This document shows positions 1-10,946 of a stretch of DNA of 64,000 nt, piece by piece (the stretch's first letter is position 1; each line of letters begins with the position of its first letter). This DNA comes from Symbiodinium natans (taxonomy: Eukaryota > Sar > Dinophyceae > Suessiales > Symbiodiniaceae): positions 132,501 to 196,500 of the forward strand of contig CAJNDS010000058.1 in assembly GCA_905221605.1 (NCBI GenBank), written 5' to 3'. The position numbers and the translations under genes are program-made. The notes below the pieces were generated by a model, which ran no database searches, had not been told where the DNA came from, and saw nothing but the letters and a program-made list of their open reading frames with translations.

Positions 1-3
1 GCT

Positions 4-279
4 TCAGAGGTCACAGCAGCGGTGCATGTAGGTGACTGCAAGAACTGCATACTCCGCTGCATCATGCCTGCGCGGCGGGGTCGAAGGCCACGCCTGCTCC
101 GGGAACCGTCTCATCGTCCTAGTCGCAAGTTCAGTGATGGCAGCGCTAGCCACTAGCCGGGCTGTCGTGGTGAATGGCGAGGGCAAGGCAGCCTCCTCAT
201 CAGAGGGCAAATCGGCAGCGCCGACGAAGCCAGTGCCCCGCCGCACCTCGGCATCAGGAGTAGGGCGTTTCCATGCAAA
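4..279 (-). CDS. Exon-like segment with RKGTGF motif, copy 1 (partial gene)
   Basis: Unrecognised product. On the minus strand the frame reads V-RRGTGFVGAADLPSDEEAA, the first of four related segments in this region. All four share a basic R(K/R)GTGF(V/L) core, followed about 5-10 residues later by an acidic stretch. An AG lies just upstream (minus orientation, near 280-282), so the exon may begin there; the frame then runs to the window edge. The next upstream copy (557-750) lies on the same strand, which suggests one multi-exon gene with one motif per exon. The end of the gene lies outside the window or very near its left edge. The repeat family is not known to me. The coding call rests on the motif recurring in open frames on one strand. 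Confidence 0.45.
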   Translation of the reverse strand, partial: FAWKRPTPDAEVRRGTGFVGAADLPSDEEAALPSPFTTTARLVASAAITELATRTMRRFPEQAWPSTPPRRHDAAEYAVLAVTYMHRCCDL

Positions 280-556
280 CTACCATGTGCCTCCCTTTCC
301 AACAACCTGCTGCCGCAATTGCAACAGTTGGCATGTGCGCCGAAACTGTGGGCAAGCGGCTGCCGGACCCGCATCTGTGCCGGCCTGTGGTCACCCGACA
401 CGTTTTGGCGCACAAGCCCCCACTCACCCATGCCATGCACTCGTGTCTGACTTCTGCCGCGATTACCCAGTAGAACGACGTTGAACGTGATCCGTCCCTA
501 CGAGTACCAGCGGCAGGCCTACAAGAAAAACAAGAGAGCCCGCACGCACAAGGTAC

Positions 557-750
557 CCTGTTCCCGTGCCTGCGCCGAAGGGTCGAAGGCCACGTGCTTT
601 TGCCCGCCAGGCTCCTCCTCCTCCTCCTGCTTCGGGGCATGAATGTGCGTAAGAACGCGTGTGAACGCAGGAAAGCCATGCGATGCAAAGGCGGCCTCCT
701 CTGAGGGCAGCTCGGCCATGTCGACGAAACCTGTGCCTTTGCGCGCCTGG
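557..750 (-). CDS. Exon-like segment with RKGTGF motif, copy 2
   Basis: The minus-strand frame reads QARKGTGFVDMAELPSEEAA, then a lysine/glutamate-rich stretch with five consecutive glutamates. It is preceded by a strong-looking intron 3' end: a T-rich run with a CTAAT branch-like motif, ending in CCTAG at 751-755. A possible GT donor lies at 552-556. This is the best delimited of the four copies. It aligns with copy 1 over the core GTGFV, then two to three variable residues, then (D/E)LPS(D/E)E. The protein would be acidic and repetitive, possibly a scaffold or structural protein, but no function is assigned. Confidence 0.5.
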
Positions 751-1165
751 CTAGGCACGGACATTAGAAAAACAGAACGCCCGGACTGCAACATCTGTCG
801 CGCAGCAAAGCTGTGCTTTCGGGCCCGCACCACCGGTCCTCCCTTCTGCTCGGATTTAGCCTGCGATCTCCAGACCACTCACTCGCCCGCAGGCAGTGCG
901 CAGATACACGACGAAGTTAGAGGCAGTGCCGCTGCTACTGTGGAACTTGCCCTCGCCTCCAGCAATCTGTATGGTCTGTTGGCGCTTTAGTGACTCTAGT
1001 TGATGATTTTTGTCATGCGTTTCGACTATCGCCGTCGCGGTAGCTGCAACATCGCGCACACGAGGGCATGACGGGCATGCCTCCTCTACCGACCTCTCGA
1101 AGGCAACTCTCTTTGCAGCTCCCTCCTTCCACGGGGAAACTCAGGCGCGTGGCAGCAAACAGAGC

Positions 1166-1292
1166 CTTCTGTTGAAACCGGCCTCCTCCTCGTCCTCCTC
1201 GTCCTCTTCCTCTTGTACGAGGTTCGCCACATCTTCTTTCCATAAAAATCCTGTGCCCTTCCGGCCCAAGTCCTCGCCAAAACCGGAGTACA
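1166..1292 (-). CDS. Exon-like segment with RKGTGF motif, copy 3
   Basis: The minus-strand frame reads LGRKGTGFLWKEDVANLV and continues into a run of about a dozen Glu/Asp residues before GFN. The core matches copies 1, 2 and 4, and the acidic tail is longest here. An AG near 1293-1294 could be the acceptor; the donor is not clear. Alternative frames across the GAG/GAC-rich tract are also open, so the frame choice rests on the shared motif. Function unknown. Confidence 0.45.
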
Positions 1293-2069
1293 CTTTGCAA
1301 AGCATCAGTCGCAAGCGCGTCAGCGTCGCCTTTGCTCTGCCTTTGCCTTCCTGCAGCGCGGATGGCCAAGCAATCCATACATCCAGCATAGACAAGAGAC
1401 AGGAGTGAGAAGTGTCACATGCGATTTGAAATTCTGAAATGAAGTTGCAATTGCTTCTCAAGGCCAAGAGCTACAACCGAAAGCAAATTTCGGGCTGTGG
1501 GAGAAACGGCCCCCCTTGCTTTCCACGGCCCACGGCGCCCGCTGTTGTCCATGTTTTGCCGTTACAGTATTACACCACCTGCACCTCCACAGTTCTGAGT
1601 TTGGGACCCCCTGCACCACCACGATCCATTGCCGGTTACATCCTTACTCCGACTACACAGATGAAGCCCGTCTCGCCAGCTTTGCCAATTCTGTTGTGCC
1701 ATGCCGGCCAGATTCAGAGCCGCTTGCACCGATTCGCCCATGCATGGGACTGGCGCTGGGACGATGTGTTGGCGTGCACTGGCAGCTGGATCAGCATGCC
1801 GTGCATGACATCGCTGAATCAGGGCACCACTGGGACGCAGTCACGTGTTTGCCATACTTGTCAGCTCCATGCTTTTGAATTGCAAGACTCTGAGGCTGAC
1901 AGGCTGACATCCCTCTGAGGCTGGTATCTGTTACTGTTACACGTATCTGATTGGCACAGCTGCAACCCATCTATTTGCCTTTGGTCGCTGTCTGCGTTGA
2001 CAAAAGCAACGCTTTTTCATTCTTGAAAGATGCTGCCTGTTGCCACAGGATTTCAAAAGACAAACGGCG
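1293..2069. other. Spacer between RKGTGF copies 3 and 4
   Basis: Probably intronic if the RKGTGF exons are one gene. Plus-strand frames at 1439-1918 are open but show no recognisable domain, and no fifth RKGTGF copy was found. Confidence 0.3.
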
Positions 2070-2442
2070 TCAATGCCAAGGCCAAAACGCAAGCCTTGCA
2101 GACATGTTCAACAGTAGAAAACCACAGAAATCATCCAGGGAACACCAACGGCATGAAATGACAACCATTGACAACCGCAAGCTCCGAAACTGTTTCTTGG
2201 AGCAGGCTCTGGCCTCTGCAGAAGTGGCAAACGTGGCAAAGGACACAGCTCTGGGCTCTTCGTCACATGCCTGCTGTATGCTGGCAAAATCAAGCACAGC
2301 ACTCCAAGAAAGCATCATGGAGTCCTCTTCCTGGATATTGTCATCCTTGTCGCCATCATGATCTGCCCCAGCCAAGTTGTGCGCATCCTCGGCATGCAAG
2401 AAACCAGTGCCCTTTCGGGCTGTGGCTGGCCGACGGAGGAGG
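2070..2442 (-). CDS. Exon-like segment with RKGTGF motif, copy 4
   Basis: The minus-strand frame reads ATARKGTGFLHAEDAHNLAG followed by an Asp-rich tail (DHDGDKDDN). An acceptor-like CCACAG sits immediately upstream at 2443-2448. The frame stays open to 2070, but the true exon end may lie well before that. As in the other copies, the basic GTGF core precedes an acidic segment. Being farthest right, it would be the most N-terminal copy seen. No start codon or upstream exon was located, and whether these exons belong to a separate gene or to a long C-terminal extension of the glycylase gene at 6.5-10.9 kb is undecided. Confidence 0.45.
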
Positions 2443-2880
2443 CTGTGGGTGGTCAGATGCCTCTGAGCAACTGGCTTCTTTGGGCCTGTCTTCTGACTCC
2501 TCATGACGGCACCCTTGCTGAGAAGCCGTAGTCTGTCTCATCTGCACACCATCGCCCTGCTATGCCCTGCTGTGCTCCTGAATCTGCCAGTCATTGTCGA
2601 AACTTGCAGCCTTGGAAACGCCAACCGTTTCATCGCGACCAACGTCTTCTTCGATCTGTGAGCCGCAGTGCGCTTGCTGTGCCTGCCGTGTTGATACAGC
2701 ACTTCTTGTGGATCACTCGGTCATGAGCAGCTAAAGCTCACGCTCTGCCAACAACGACTGACATGTTGCCCAGCCTGAATCTCAAGGTTGCACACCTAAC
2801 CGAAACAATGAGCCAGAGACTCCGTACATCCCCATGTACGTAGGACCTGTATGTGCTAGTTGGCGATAGGGCCGGCGATC
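2443..2880. other. Unassigned DNA
   Basis: No supported gene. Two CATGTACG-type words form a small inverted repeat near 2828-2842. Nothing else was seen. Confidence 0.3.
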
Positions 2881-3570
2881 GATGATGCTTTCAATGCTTT
2901 AAGGATCTTACAAATTAAAAGCCCATGAAATTTCGAAAGAGATCCTTCAACAAAAACTAAACATTCGAAAAGTTCTCAGGCCTCTTCTTTTTTGAAAAAG
3001 AACCTTCATATTTCGAAACCTGCATGTCTAAATTAAACGGGCTTTGAGAATTTACAAGGGTTTCGAAAATGTAAGGAGCTTTGGGAACCCTTAGAGCCAG
3101 GGCGCCAGGGACTTTCAAATTTGTAGGATGAAAACAACAGACCTCTTGTAAAAATTCTTAACTCTGAAAAGAGATGCTTCAAAGGTTTAAGTTTAGGCAT
3201 TCTTACAAATCAGGCCCCGTTTAACCTTTTAAAACCCTCAAAATCACCAGGCACCCTGGTGGTTGGGATTTTCCGGACCTTTTCACCTTCCCAGTTAGGT
3301 TTTAAGCTAAAGGTCGGAAACTTTTGAAGTCCCAATTGTTCGAAGCCTGCTTTTCAACTTTTAAGGGCTTCAAGCAACTTCTGGAAATTTCCAAGAAATT
3401 CAACAAAGCTCCGGGAACTCTTTGGGAGGCCACGGCGTCAGGGACTTGTGAGTTTCAGTGTTTAGAAAGACATGTTCAGGTCCCTTTAAACACAAAAAGA
3501 ATATCTTCAAAGTTGTGAAGACCCCCTGTCGAAGTTTTAGGGTTTTAAAATCTGAAGGTTTGTACAGCGT
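2881..3570. repeat. AT-rich island with recurrent TTCGAA motifs
   Basis: This stretch is clearly richer in A+T than its surroundings. It contains many TTCGAA or TTTCGAAA words (for example near 2930, 2965, 3016, 3061 and 3349) amid repeated phrases such as cctt/aagg and cttcaa. A short fold-back, AAGGATCT near 2900 pairing with AGATCCTT near 2940, is present. No long open frame persists. It could be a degraded repetitive element or a satellite-like array that has lost periodicity. No terminal repeats or target-site duplication could be identified. Confidence 0.4.
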
Positions 3571-3578
3571 TTCGGAGG

Positions 3579-3598
3579 TGTGTGTGTGTGTGTGTGTG
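3579..3598. repeat. (GT)n microsatellite
   Basis: About ten uninterrupted GT dinucleotides directly after the AT-rich island. Confidence 0.9.
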
Positions 3599-3960
3599 AC
3601 CAGGGGGCGTCTCGGCTGCATGTGTGGTAGCTCTCTCAATTCAGGGGCCCTTCTCGGGGGTCCTTTTGAGAAGGTATATAGGGGACTCAAAAAGGGACCC
3701 TACTTTGGAGAACTACCCATGCGTGGTTCTTGCGCTTAGTGGTGCTTCTCGGCTCATGAATGTGTTCGGTTTCTAGTTGCAACCCAATTCCCCTTCCCCC
3801 CAGAAAATCGAAGCAGATGTTACCGCTGTATGCAGCTTGACTACGCGCCGGCCCTCATTGACGTGCAAGGTGGCATCATACTTTCCATTTAGATCCAACT
3901 ACGAAAAAGATCTCCAGAAAACCCGTTTGAACGCTTTCTAGCATACACTTTTAAGTGCAT

Positions 3961-3983
3961 ATACATATATATATATATATATG
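3961..3983. repeat. (AT)n microsatellite
   Basis: A short TA/AT dinucleotide run with one CATATA start, in non-coding DNA. Confidence 0.9.
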
Positions 3984-5249
3984 TAAGGATACTATTCTTG
4001 TTTTCTTGCAGTTAGCATAAGAGTTGAAGATTAACAAATCAAGGTGGGCCCGTGTAAAATTCATAGTAGCACAAGGAAGCGAGCTACATTTTTGAAATGC
4101 TTACTGTCATGGAGCACGAAACCTGAAATTCGAGAAAGGTCATGGTTCGGTAGCTATAAACAAAGACTTTTTCATTTTAGTGGAAAACAACTTGCTGGAG
4201 TCCCTGTTGAAGATGCTGATGTATTTGCAGTGCGTTTTCAACTCCCAGGAAAGAACACAGTCATTTAGGTACGAAACGAAGCACACTGACATGAGAGAGG
4301 CAAAAACACAACTAACAACGAACACATGATCAAATAGCGAAAATTCAAAGAGGCAATACAGTGGTAAACGAAATCCGCGGCCTGCAGCACTAACCCCCCA
4401 ACAATCTTTTGGAAAGTTGTAGGCAGGAAAGAGAAGCGGAAAGGCGGGAAAGAAAAGGGACGAAAGCGAAATGGCATTATTGATGGTTCCGATCTGGGCG
4501 CTGGGCGGGGAGGGGGGACATGACCTGCACAGAGTGCTTGATTTGTGTCAGTGCGGGTGGAGGCATCGGTCAGTGGACAGGATAGCAGAAAGGATGCCGC
4601 AAGTCATCAAGCAAGGCGTGAAGGGTTTCCATTTGTGAGGTTCTGATCGACCCTGGTACACCATATACACCCAAAGCCCCAAACCGTATAAACCCTAAAC
4701 TGCCCTAAATCGTCTCTGCCCTCCAGGAGCGCCCTGCTCCTCCCCGAGTCATGACGCCCAATCATGTCTGCGAAGTGAAAATTGTCTAGATTTTTGCTCG
4801 CTTCAACCCCCCAATTTGTATTGCTAGAATTAGAGCGGCTTGTTGCGGTCGTCTTAATAACCGAAAGAGCGCTCGTTCTTAAACTCACTTGCATGTTATC
4901 AACTTTTTTTAAGCCCTTTGGTTGGCACTATTCTCACGGCCCTGTAAGTGACTTCTATTGGGCCGTGAACAAAAACCATTTTGCCCATTAATTATCAGCT
5001 GTTTGGTCCATGCCCCATGTCCCTCGACTACTACAGACCGCTCATGCTGCTCATTACCAAGCTCACGTTAAGCATGTGGACTCCTCTGGCCTCTTGGGAT
5101 GGATGGACTGGCCGCAGTGGGACACCTCGTGTTCAAGAACAGCAGAACCCCCACCCAAAAGATTGCACTTGCTCGGATCCCTGCTGCCAGCCACAGCACG
5201 CCGTGGCCGAAGCCTCGCTTGCCCCAGTCAGCTGTTTGTGTTCTACTTG
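3984..5249. other. Unassigned DNA with degenerate telomere-like words
   Basis: No supported gene. Around 4675-4710 there are CCCTAAAC- and CCCTAAAT-type words separated by unrelated bases, reminiscent of the plant/alveolate CCCTAAA telomere unit but not a tandem array. Around 4425-4470 the plus strand is a purine-rich GAAAGC/GGAAAG run. Confidence 0.3.
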
Positions 5250-5457
5250 CAACTGCAGAGATGGCAATATCCGGCAACCTCCAGAAGCAGTTCTCAGTGC
5301 TCAAGTGATTCAAAAAGCTCAGGCCCAAGCGGCGTTCCGTGGATTGTTAAATCGGCGCATGGCCTGGGCACCAGCGAACCAACAAAAGAACAATAGCCCA
5401 GCTGGGTCTGCAGCAACTATCTCCGCGCGGGCCTGGGTGTGTCCAGACTTGCATTGA
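5250..5457 (+). CDS. Possible exon with a single IQ motif
   Basis: The plus-strand frame contains VIQKAQAQAAFRGLLNRRMA. The core QAAFRGLLNR fits the IQ calmodulin-binding consensus QxxxRGxxxR. A CAG just upstream, near 5288-5290, could be an acceptor. The frame stops at 5455-5457. One isolated match is weak evidence and no flanking domain was recognised. The minus strand is also open here (5319-5708), so the strand is not certain. Confidence 0.3.
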
Positions 5458-5523
5458 TCTCTTGTGTGCCTGAAGTGGTCCAATGTTGGATTTGTGTGCC
5501 TCATGTAGCTCACTAGATCGAGA

Positions 5524-5862
5524 ATGACCGGGCAACAGGCCGGCAGTGTCATCACAAATCTTGATCCAGTCAGGCATTTCCTTTCGGACCCGCTTGCTCT
5601 GGACACAGACAAGAATTGTCTCGTGTGCAAAGGAGGTCTAACACGTGTCTCAAGAGCTGTTGGAAGACAAAACCATATTGCTTTGAACGCCCGCCTATCC
5701 AGGCCCAACCAGCCCTACTCGGCACCGATTCTGAATACCCCAGAAAGTAGCTTTAGTTCAGGAACTCGCCTGTGGCTCAACAAGTGCTGCTCGAAGCTGC
5801 TCTTTGACACCGAAGGTCCAACTGGGGTGGAAACACCCCGCCTCGTACTCAGCAACAAGTAA
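5524..5862 (+). CDS. Hypothetical open frame, 112 codons
   Basis: An ATG-initiated plus-strand frame of unremarkable composition and no recognised motif, downstream of the possible IQ exon on the same strand. It could be a 3' exon of the same gene or chance. No splice support was found. Confidence 0.2.
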   Translation: MTGQQAGSVITNLDPVRHFLSDPLALDTDKNCLVCKGGLTRVSRAVGRQNHIALNARLSRPNQPYSAPILNTPESSFSSGTRLWLNKCCSKLLFDTEGPTGVETPRLVLSNK

Positions 5863-6478
5863 CTAAGTAACACGAACTACCGAAGCCCCTTAGCCCAGCA
5901 AAGACGGTCAGTCAGTCCCCATCCGGATCTTCCTTTCCGAGAACTGCAACCTGCCAGACTTCTGCACACACGGACTACAGTGACTACAGGATGCACATGG
6001 ATTCCCCAGCAGCCGTGCTCTGGTCAAACCATGTACCACACGTGAAGCCCAGCATCCCGCACGCCTCAATCATGCGCCGAGTCCTGAGCACACTGACCCG
6101 TATTATCATTACAGGCCCATTTGCATTTGCAGGACGCAACCGCCGATTAAAAAGGTGGATTATGAGCGGTCTTTGCTTGATCTGCGGTTAATACACTTGG
6201 AAATTGGAAATAAGAACCAAAATTGGACCGGTTCTTGAATCCAATAGCAAATACCTGATGAACAAGGGAAAGGAATTAATGGGCTAACTGCGGAATCATC
6301 GTCAAGGGTCTCTATGTTTTTCTTTTCATTGGATTCACGGGACGGCCGCTGAGTTTATGAGATTCATTCACGGACTCGTTAAATCAGAGAGCTCATGAAG
6401 ATGGATATTAAGATGATCCATGGGCCATTAGAAGAAAGACCCATAAACTTGATGAAAGGGAAAGGGGAACTGATGATG
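5863..6478. other. Intergenic DNA between convergent candidates
   Basis: Nothing gene-like is supported except that the last exon of the glycylase gene may reach into the right end (about 6480-6574). The stretch 6190-6500 has short near-repeated GGAAA/TTAATG words but no clear array. Confidence 0.3.
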
Positions 6479-6479
6479 G

Positions 6480-9400
6480 AAGTCATAAAGGAGCTAATCA
6501 GCGGAGCTGTGATGAGAAGGCGCTGCACGCAAAGAGGCCCGCACATGCGAGCCAGCATCCGCTCGAGGAACGACCTCAATCTGTGCCAGACATTTATGGA
6601 AGTGATCACTCCAATAAGACTTCTTAACTTAAGACTCCCTCCTCCAAAGGAGAACGACTTAAGGGCCGGAAAGATCAACGCAAAATCTCACAAAGCCTCA
6701 CCAAGTGTGTGGGCGCTTAGGGAAGAACACGCGGCTCTCGCAGCCAGGGCTAAGGTTCACCTCGAGGAGCCAAGGCTTCATCGCCTGAAAAACCCACGGG
6801 AAGAGAAGATATGGAAGGGGCAGCTGGTGATAAGATGTGATACGCACCACAAACCCCAAACCATCCCCAAACCCAGCCACAAACTCGAGGGTCACAGGAA
6901 GAACCGGTGGAGCCGAACCCTCACGCACAGGACACTCCTCGTCCACCATGAGGTCAAAGCCGAAGAGCTCGAAGCTCTCCGTTCGGGGCTGCAGGCTGGC
7001 ATCTACCGAGCGCATTACCTGAAAATGGCATGAGCCATTCATGGTTCTGCGAGTACTCCCGGGGTGACTTTCGAAGACTCGACATTCATCGACACACTCT
7101 CCATGTCAGTGCGCTTTGGGAAGGTTTGTCAGACGCCTCGACGACAATTTGCTTGATCTCTGGCAGTAGGACCGTCTCCCAATAGTCCTAGTAGTGGCTC
7201 AGAAGCTGGTGCGGAACAGGACTGAGGCTTCGCTCTCACGAAGGTCTGCTGGGATTGGTACTTTAGGCTGCCTTCGTGCATGATGCACTCCAGGGAAGTG
7301 ATTCAAACACACTGCACAGGAAACCTAGAAGGTTCTACGAGACCCTAATTTGCTTTGCATACATGCACTCATGACGAGCCATACACAGATGCACAACTTC
7401 ACAAGAATTGCAGCGAATGGTTTGCTGCAGAAACTGATCTCTCATTTCGAAGAGGACTGGACCAAGCTTGTGACGCATTCTCTGCCGTGATACGTATAGG
7501 ACTCGTGTACTAACTGCGAAACTCTCTGATCGATATTGCAAACACAACACAATTGGAAGGGCACAAGCATATACCCCGGATCTCAGGATAATGTCTTTGT
7601 GTGACTCGGTACAAAGATTTACAAAGTGCCGTGTCCTGGCGGCCAGTCAGCTCACAAAGCTGGTCTCGGAAGTCTTCTAAGGACACAACGGCGCCCTCCA
7701 CGACATTTTTACCGTGCCTCAAGTGACACAGAAAGAATCATTAACGTGCTGTCTTGAGCGAATGCCCTGGCTTTGTGGGGGTGATGGCAAGTGTTTCCTC
7801 AAGTGCAGCTCGGTGTCTTGTTCACTTGCCAGTTTGAGATGTGCCGCTCCCGGTCACGCAAATCGCCGAGGTCATACATGCCATTGCAGAGGCGCAGATA
7901 GCATTCGCTGAACATGAACACCTTCAGTGGACGGACCGATCTCACCAAGACCCACTGTCTGATGTCGAATTTGCGGCCACTGAAGAGGAGAAGGGGCCTC
8001 TCAATGTACTTCTGAACAAGTCGGTTCGGCATTCGGTCGCAATGATGCAGCAGCTCCGCGAGGTTGCTCATGCAATGAATCCCATTCCCTTTGCTATTCG
8101 TGCCCGGCTTCACAATCCAAACGTTTTGCCCAGACCAACTTCCATGCAAAGGCCTTAGCTGCGGAGTTGAGGCGTTTTGAAACTGCAGGTTGTTGTCGCC
8201 ATCATTCCGCAAAAATCCCGCACTGCCGCACAACTGCATACAGAATTGTGGAGCTCATGGAGAGGCTCATTTTATGCATAAAGGCACATCGATGAGCTTT
8301 TGGCTTCTTCGGCAACCCTAGTGATCAAACGTAGGGGTTTTGTAGCTACTTCGGCAGCTCCAGGCAGTACAGGGATGCTCCACTGCTCGATGGGCACGGG
8401 CTTGGCTTCGAGTGCTTGGTCCGGGTCTCCTTTTGGAACCAAGAGAGAACTAGCAGATTGTCAGCATCGATCACCTGCATATCGTTTTTCGGACTGAGTC
8501 GCTTGCAACTCCTTGCTGCGACTCTGTGACCCCAAGGGGCTGACTCTGCCCTGTGCAGTCCGACGAGCACCCAAGAGGCAGGGGCCGGTGGTTGTGAGTT
8601 CGCGGGGCCCGTGGGTCGCAGTCGACCTCTTCGTGGCAAAGTTTGTTGGCTGCCGGGTTTGGTTTTGGTCTTCCCCTCTTGGTGTCTCGCTGTTTGATCC
8701 TGGAGGAGTTCGGCGGGAGGTTCTCCTGCTTTCGCTGGACTAGACTTTGGCTCGGTCCCTGTCCACTCCACTCCTTTTTCGGACTCCCAGACTCCGAAGG
8801 AACATTGCATCCAAACCACTACCAGATTGCCGACCAGAAGCCACTAGCTACGCGAGGCTTAAGTGGACCCTTTGACAATTCAGTTTGCTCCCCTGCATGC
8901 GGCCAAAACCGGGCTAAAGCTCAAAATTAACGTTTTCCTCAACAGATGCCTTCCAATTCCAGGGCGCTCAGACACTTCTGTTTTGGTTGTTTCCCCTCTC
9001 TTTCATGTGGAAACAAAGCCAAGCGGCCATTGCGGAAACAGCTTCTCAAGTTTCTCCAGTACCTGCTCGAGCGCCAACTGCGAGCCGCTGTCGAGTCGCC
9101 CCCAGGAATGGCTAACAAACTCCGGCCACTCTCTCAAAATGCCAGGGCGCTCTCTCCGTTCAGACCGTTCCACAGAGCTCCGCGGCGTCTCCTCAGAATT
9201 CTTTAAGTCACCGCCTCCGGGTCGAATCAAAGCACGCCTTTGAATACGTAGGTTCGCCGCGTTCGCGATGCCTGAGCACAGCTCCGGCTGCGTAAGCTCG
9301 CTGTACAGCACCAGTGCATCCCAGAGGTCCTCGGGCACAGTCCGTAGAAAATTCCGTATCGTGGTGATTTACCGTTCTCCTCTGCAAAGTGAGAACACCT

Positions 9401-10946
9401 CAGACACCTAAGCTACCTAAGATTACCTAACCTCGAAACTTCCATTGATGCTCCAAGGGTCTTCGCACATCTGCTGTCCGTCACTGCCCTCTTCATCCAG
9501 ATGTTCGGGATCCAGATCCAAGCACCATCGCTGAAGAACTCGCTTGCATGCAAGCAGCACTGTTTCGTTGCACGAGTACGTGGCACCCGTAGAAAGCTGC
9601 ATTGATTCTTGGTCTCGATGCAGCCGCTGATGCAGCAGGGCAATTCGTAGTGCAGCAGAACGCCGGTAGTCGAGCACGAAATCATCTCTCTCACTTTTTT
9701 GGGCAATATCATAACACCGTGGAAAGAATGTGTCGGCATTGACACCACCAGATATAGACCGTTCCTTCAGAGACTGCGCCAGACCCGCCTTGGTTGTAAG
9801 CGCCCTGTTGTGAAAGAAGTGGTTGAAATACTCACCTTGCTTGAGCTCGCGATAGTCAGACTCGGAATCCAGAGTTCGCCACGTGAGTTGCGGCGTTCCC
9901 GGAAGGGATAGCAAGTGCTGACTCGATTGGGCAACGAAATCCTCCATCATCCGCGGTGGCTTGGCCACTGATGGCAACTTCATGCGTGGGGAGACTTGCG
10001 GCGCTTGTGTGCCAATTACTGTCTTGTTGGTGCTCTGGAGTCTACTGGAACTCAGATCTCTTTCCTCTTGTGTCAGAGCGTTTCCGACCGTGTCTGCGTT
10101 TGCACCTCGCTGGGCCTGAGGTTGTCGGACAGGTTGGGCAGCTGGCACAGCGGCTGGTGCAGTAGCTTGTGCAGTATATGCAGCAACTTGTACAGCAGCT
10201 TGTGCAGCTTGTGGTTGTTCAGTAGGCTTGCCCTTGGTCTTGGACGGTCCCTGTGATCTCGAATCGAAGGAATCCCACGCTGAATGTTGCGGAGGTGCCG
10301 TGCTTGCCATTTTCTTTCTCTCTGCAGGGGGCGTTGAGTCTACGCAAGAGGAAATCTTCTTTTGCGAGCGCTGCCGGCAAGACTTTGCAGGAGGAAGTGT
10401 GTAAGCTAAGGGGCTTGCAGCTTGGCTGGCTGGAGCCTCGTGGGAAGTGAAGGAGCCTCGCCGTCTGGGCTGCCCCTCCGGGGAAGCTTCAGGACGAGGC
10501 ATGCGAGGCAATCCCTGCCGTGGTGATTGACACTCTTTCGGCAAGCGCTGGAAGGACTGACGCGCACCAGCTGACCGCGGCCTTCTCGCATGGCGCAAGT
10601 GTGTGGCTGAACTGTTTGGGGTCTCCTTTGCGATCTCCCTCGCAGTCCTCGCCGTCGTCGCCGTCGCTCTTGCCGTCTTCGCTGGCTTTGGATCACGGTC
10701 ACTGGTTCGAAGCGTAAGTGCCAGAGTTGGCGGCTTTGGCTGGAGGAGCTGAGGCGCAGCAATTCGTGCTGCAGATGGCATCTGTGCCCAGCCATAGCCC
10801 AAGGCACTTGAGTCAGTGGCCCCAACTTGCAGATCCTCCGAAAATGTTTTCAAGCCTCGCAGGAGTGTACTAAACACCGAATCTTTGGGTGGCAGTGTGT
10901 AATCACTGGACAGCGCCATTGCATCTGCCATCTCACCATCCTGGTC
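6480..10946 (-). CDS. TTLL3-like: Tubulin glycylase of the TTLL3/8 type (multi-exon)
   Basis: TTLL3/8 enzymes ligate glycine to tubulin tails in axonemes. Exons, minus strand: 9432-10946, 9015-9329, 7830-8158, 7630-7717, 7137-7187, 6929-7018, 6702-6784 and a last one ending high at 6574. Adjacent exons from 9432-10946 to 6574 join in phase. The first exon has a disordered Ala/Pro/Gln/Arg-rich N-terminus of about 340 residues, then NHFFHNRALTTKAGL and FFPRCYDI, both diagnostic for TTLL3/8. Later exons give WIVKPGTNSKGNGI (ATP-grasp loop), VQKYIERPLLL, GRKFDIRQWVLV, DYWETVLLPEIKQIVVE, FELFGFDLMVDEECP, AMKPWLLEVNLSPGCESR and, after a splice restoring a Trp codon, SFLERMLARM. The likely start is the ATG at 10931, but 5' exons could lie upstream. 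Donors at 7830, 7630 and 7137 are GC, not GT. The exact 3' end is unresolved. The family call is firm; the glycylase rather than glutamylase call rests on the TTLL3/8 signatures. Confidence 0.88.

Noticed and set aside
4670-4710. Telomere-like CCCTAAA words
   Set aside because: They are scattered, imperfect and not in tandem; similar words near 24170 and 35240 are also isolated. No interstitial telomere array.
6395-7033. Plus-strand 212-codon frame
   Set aside because: Antisense shadow of the glycylase exons 6702-6784 and 6929-7018, which carry conserved TTLL motifs on the minus strand.
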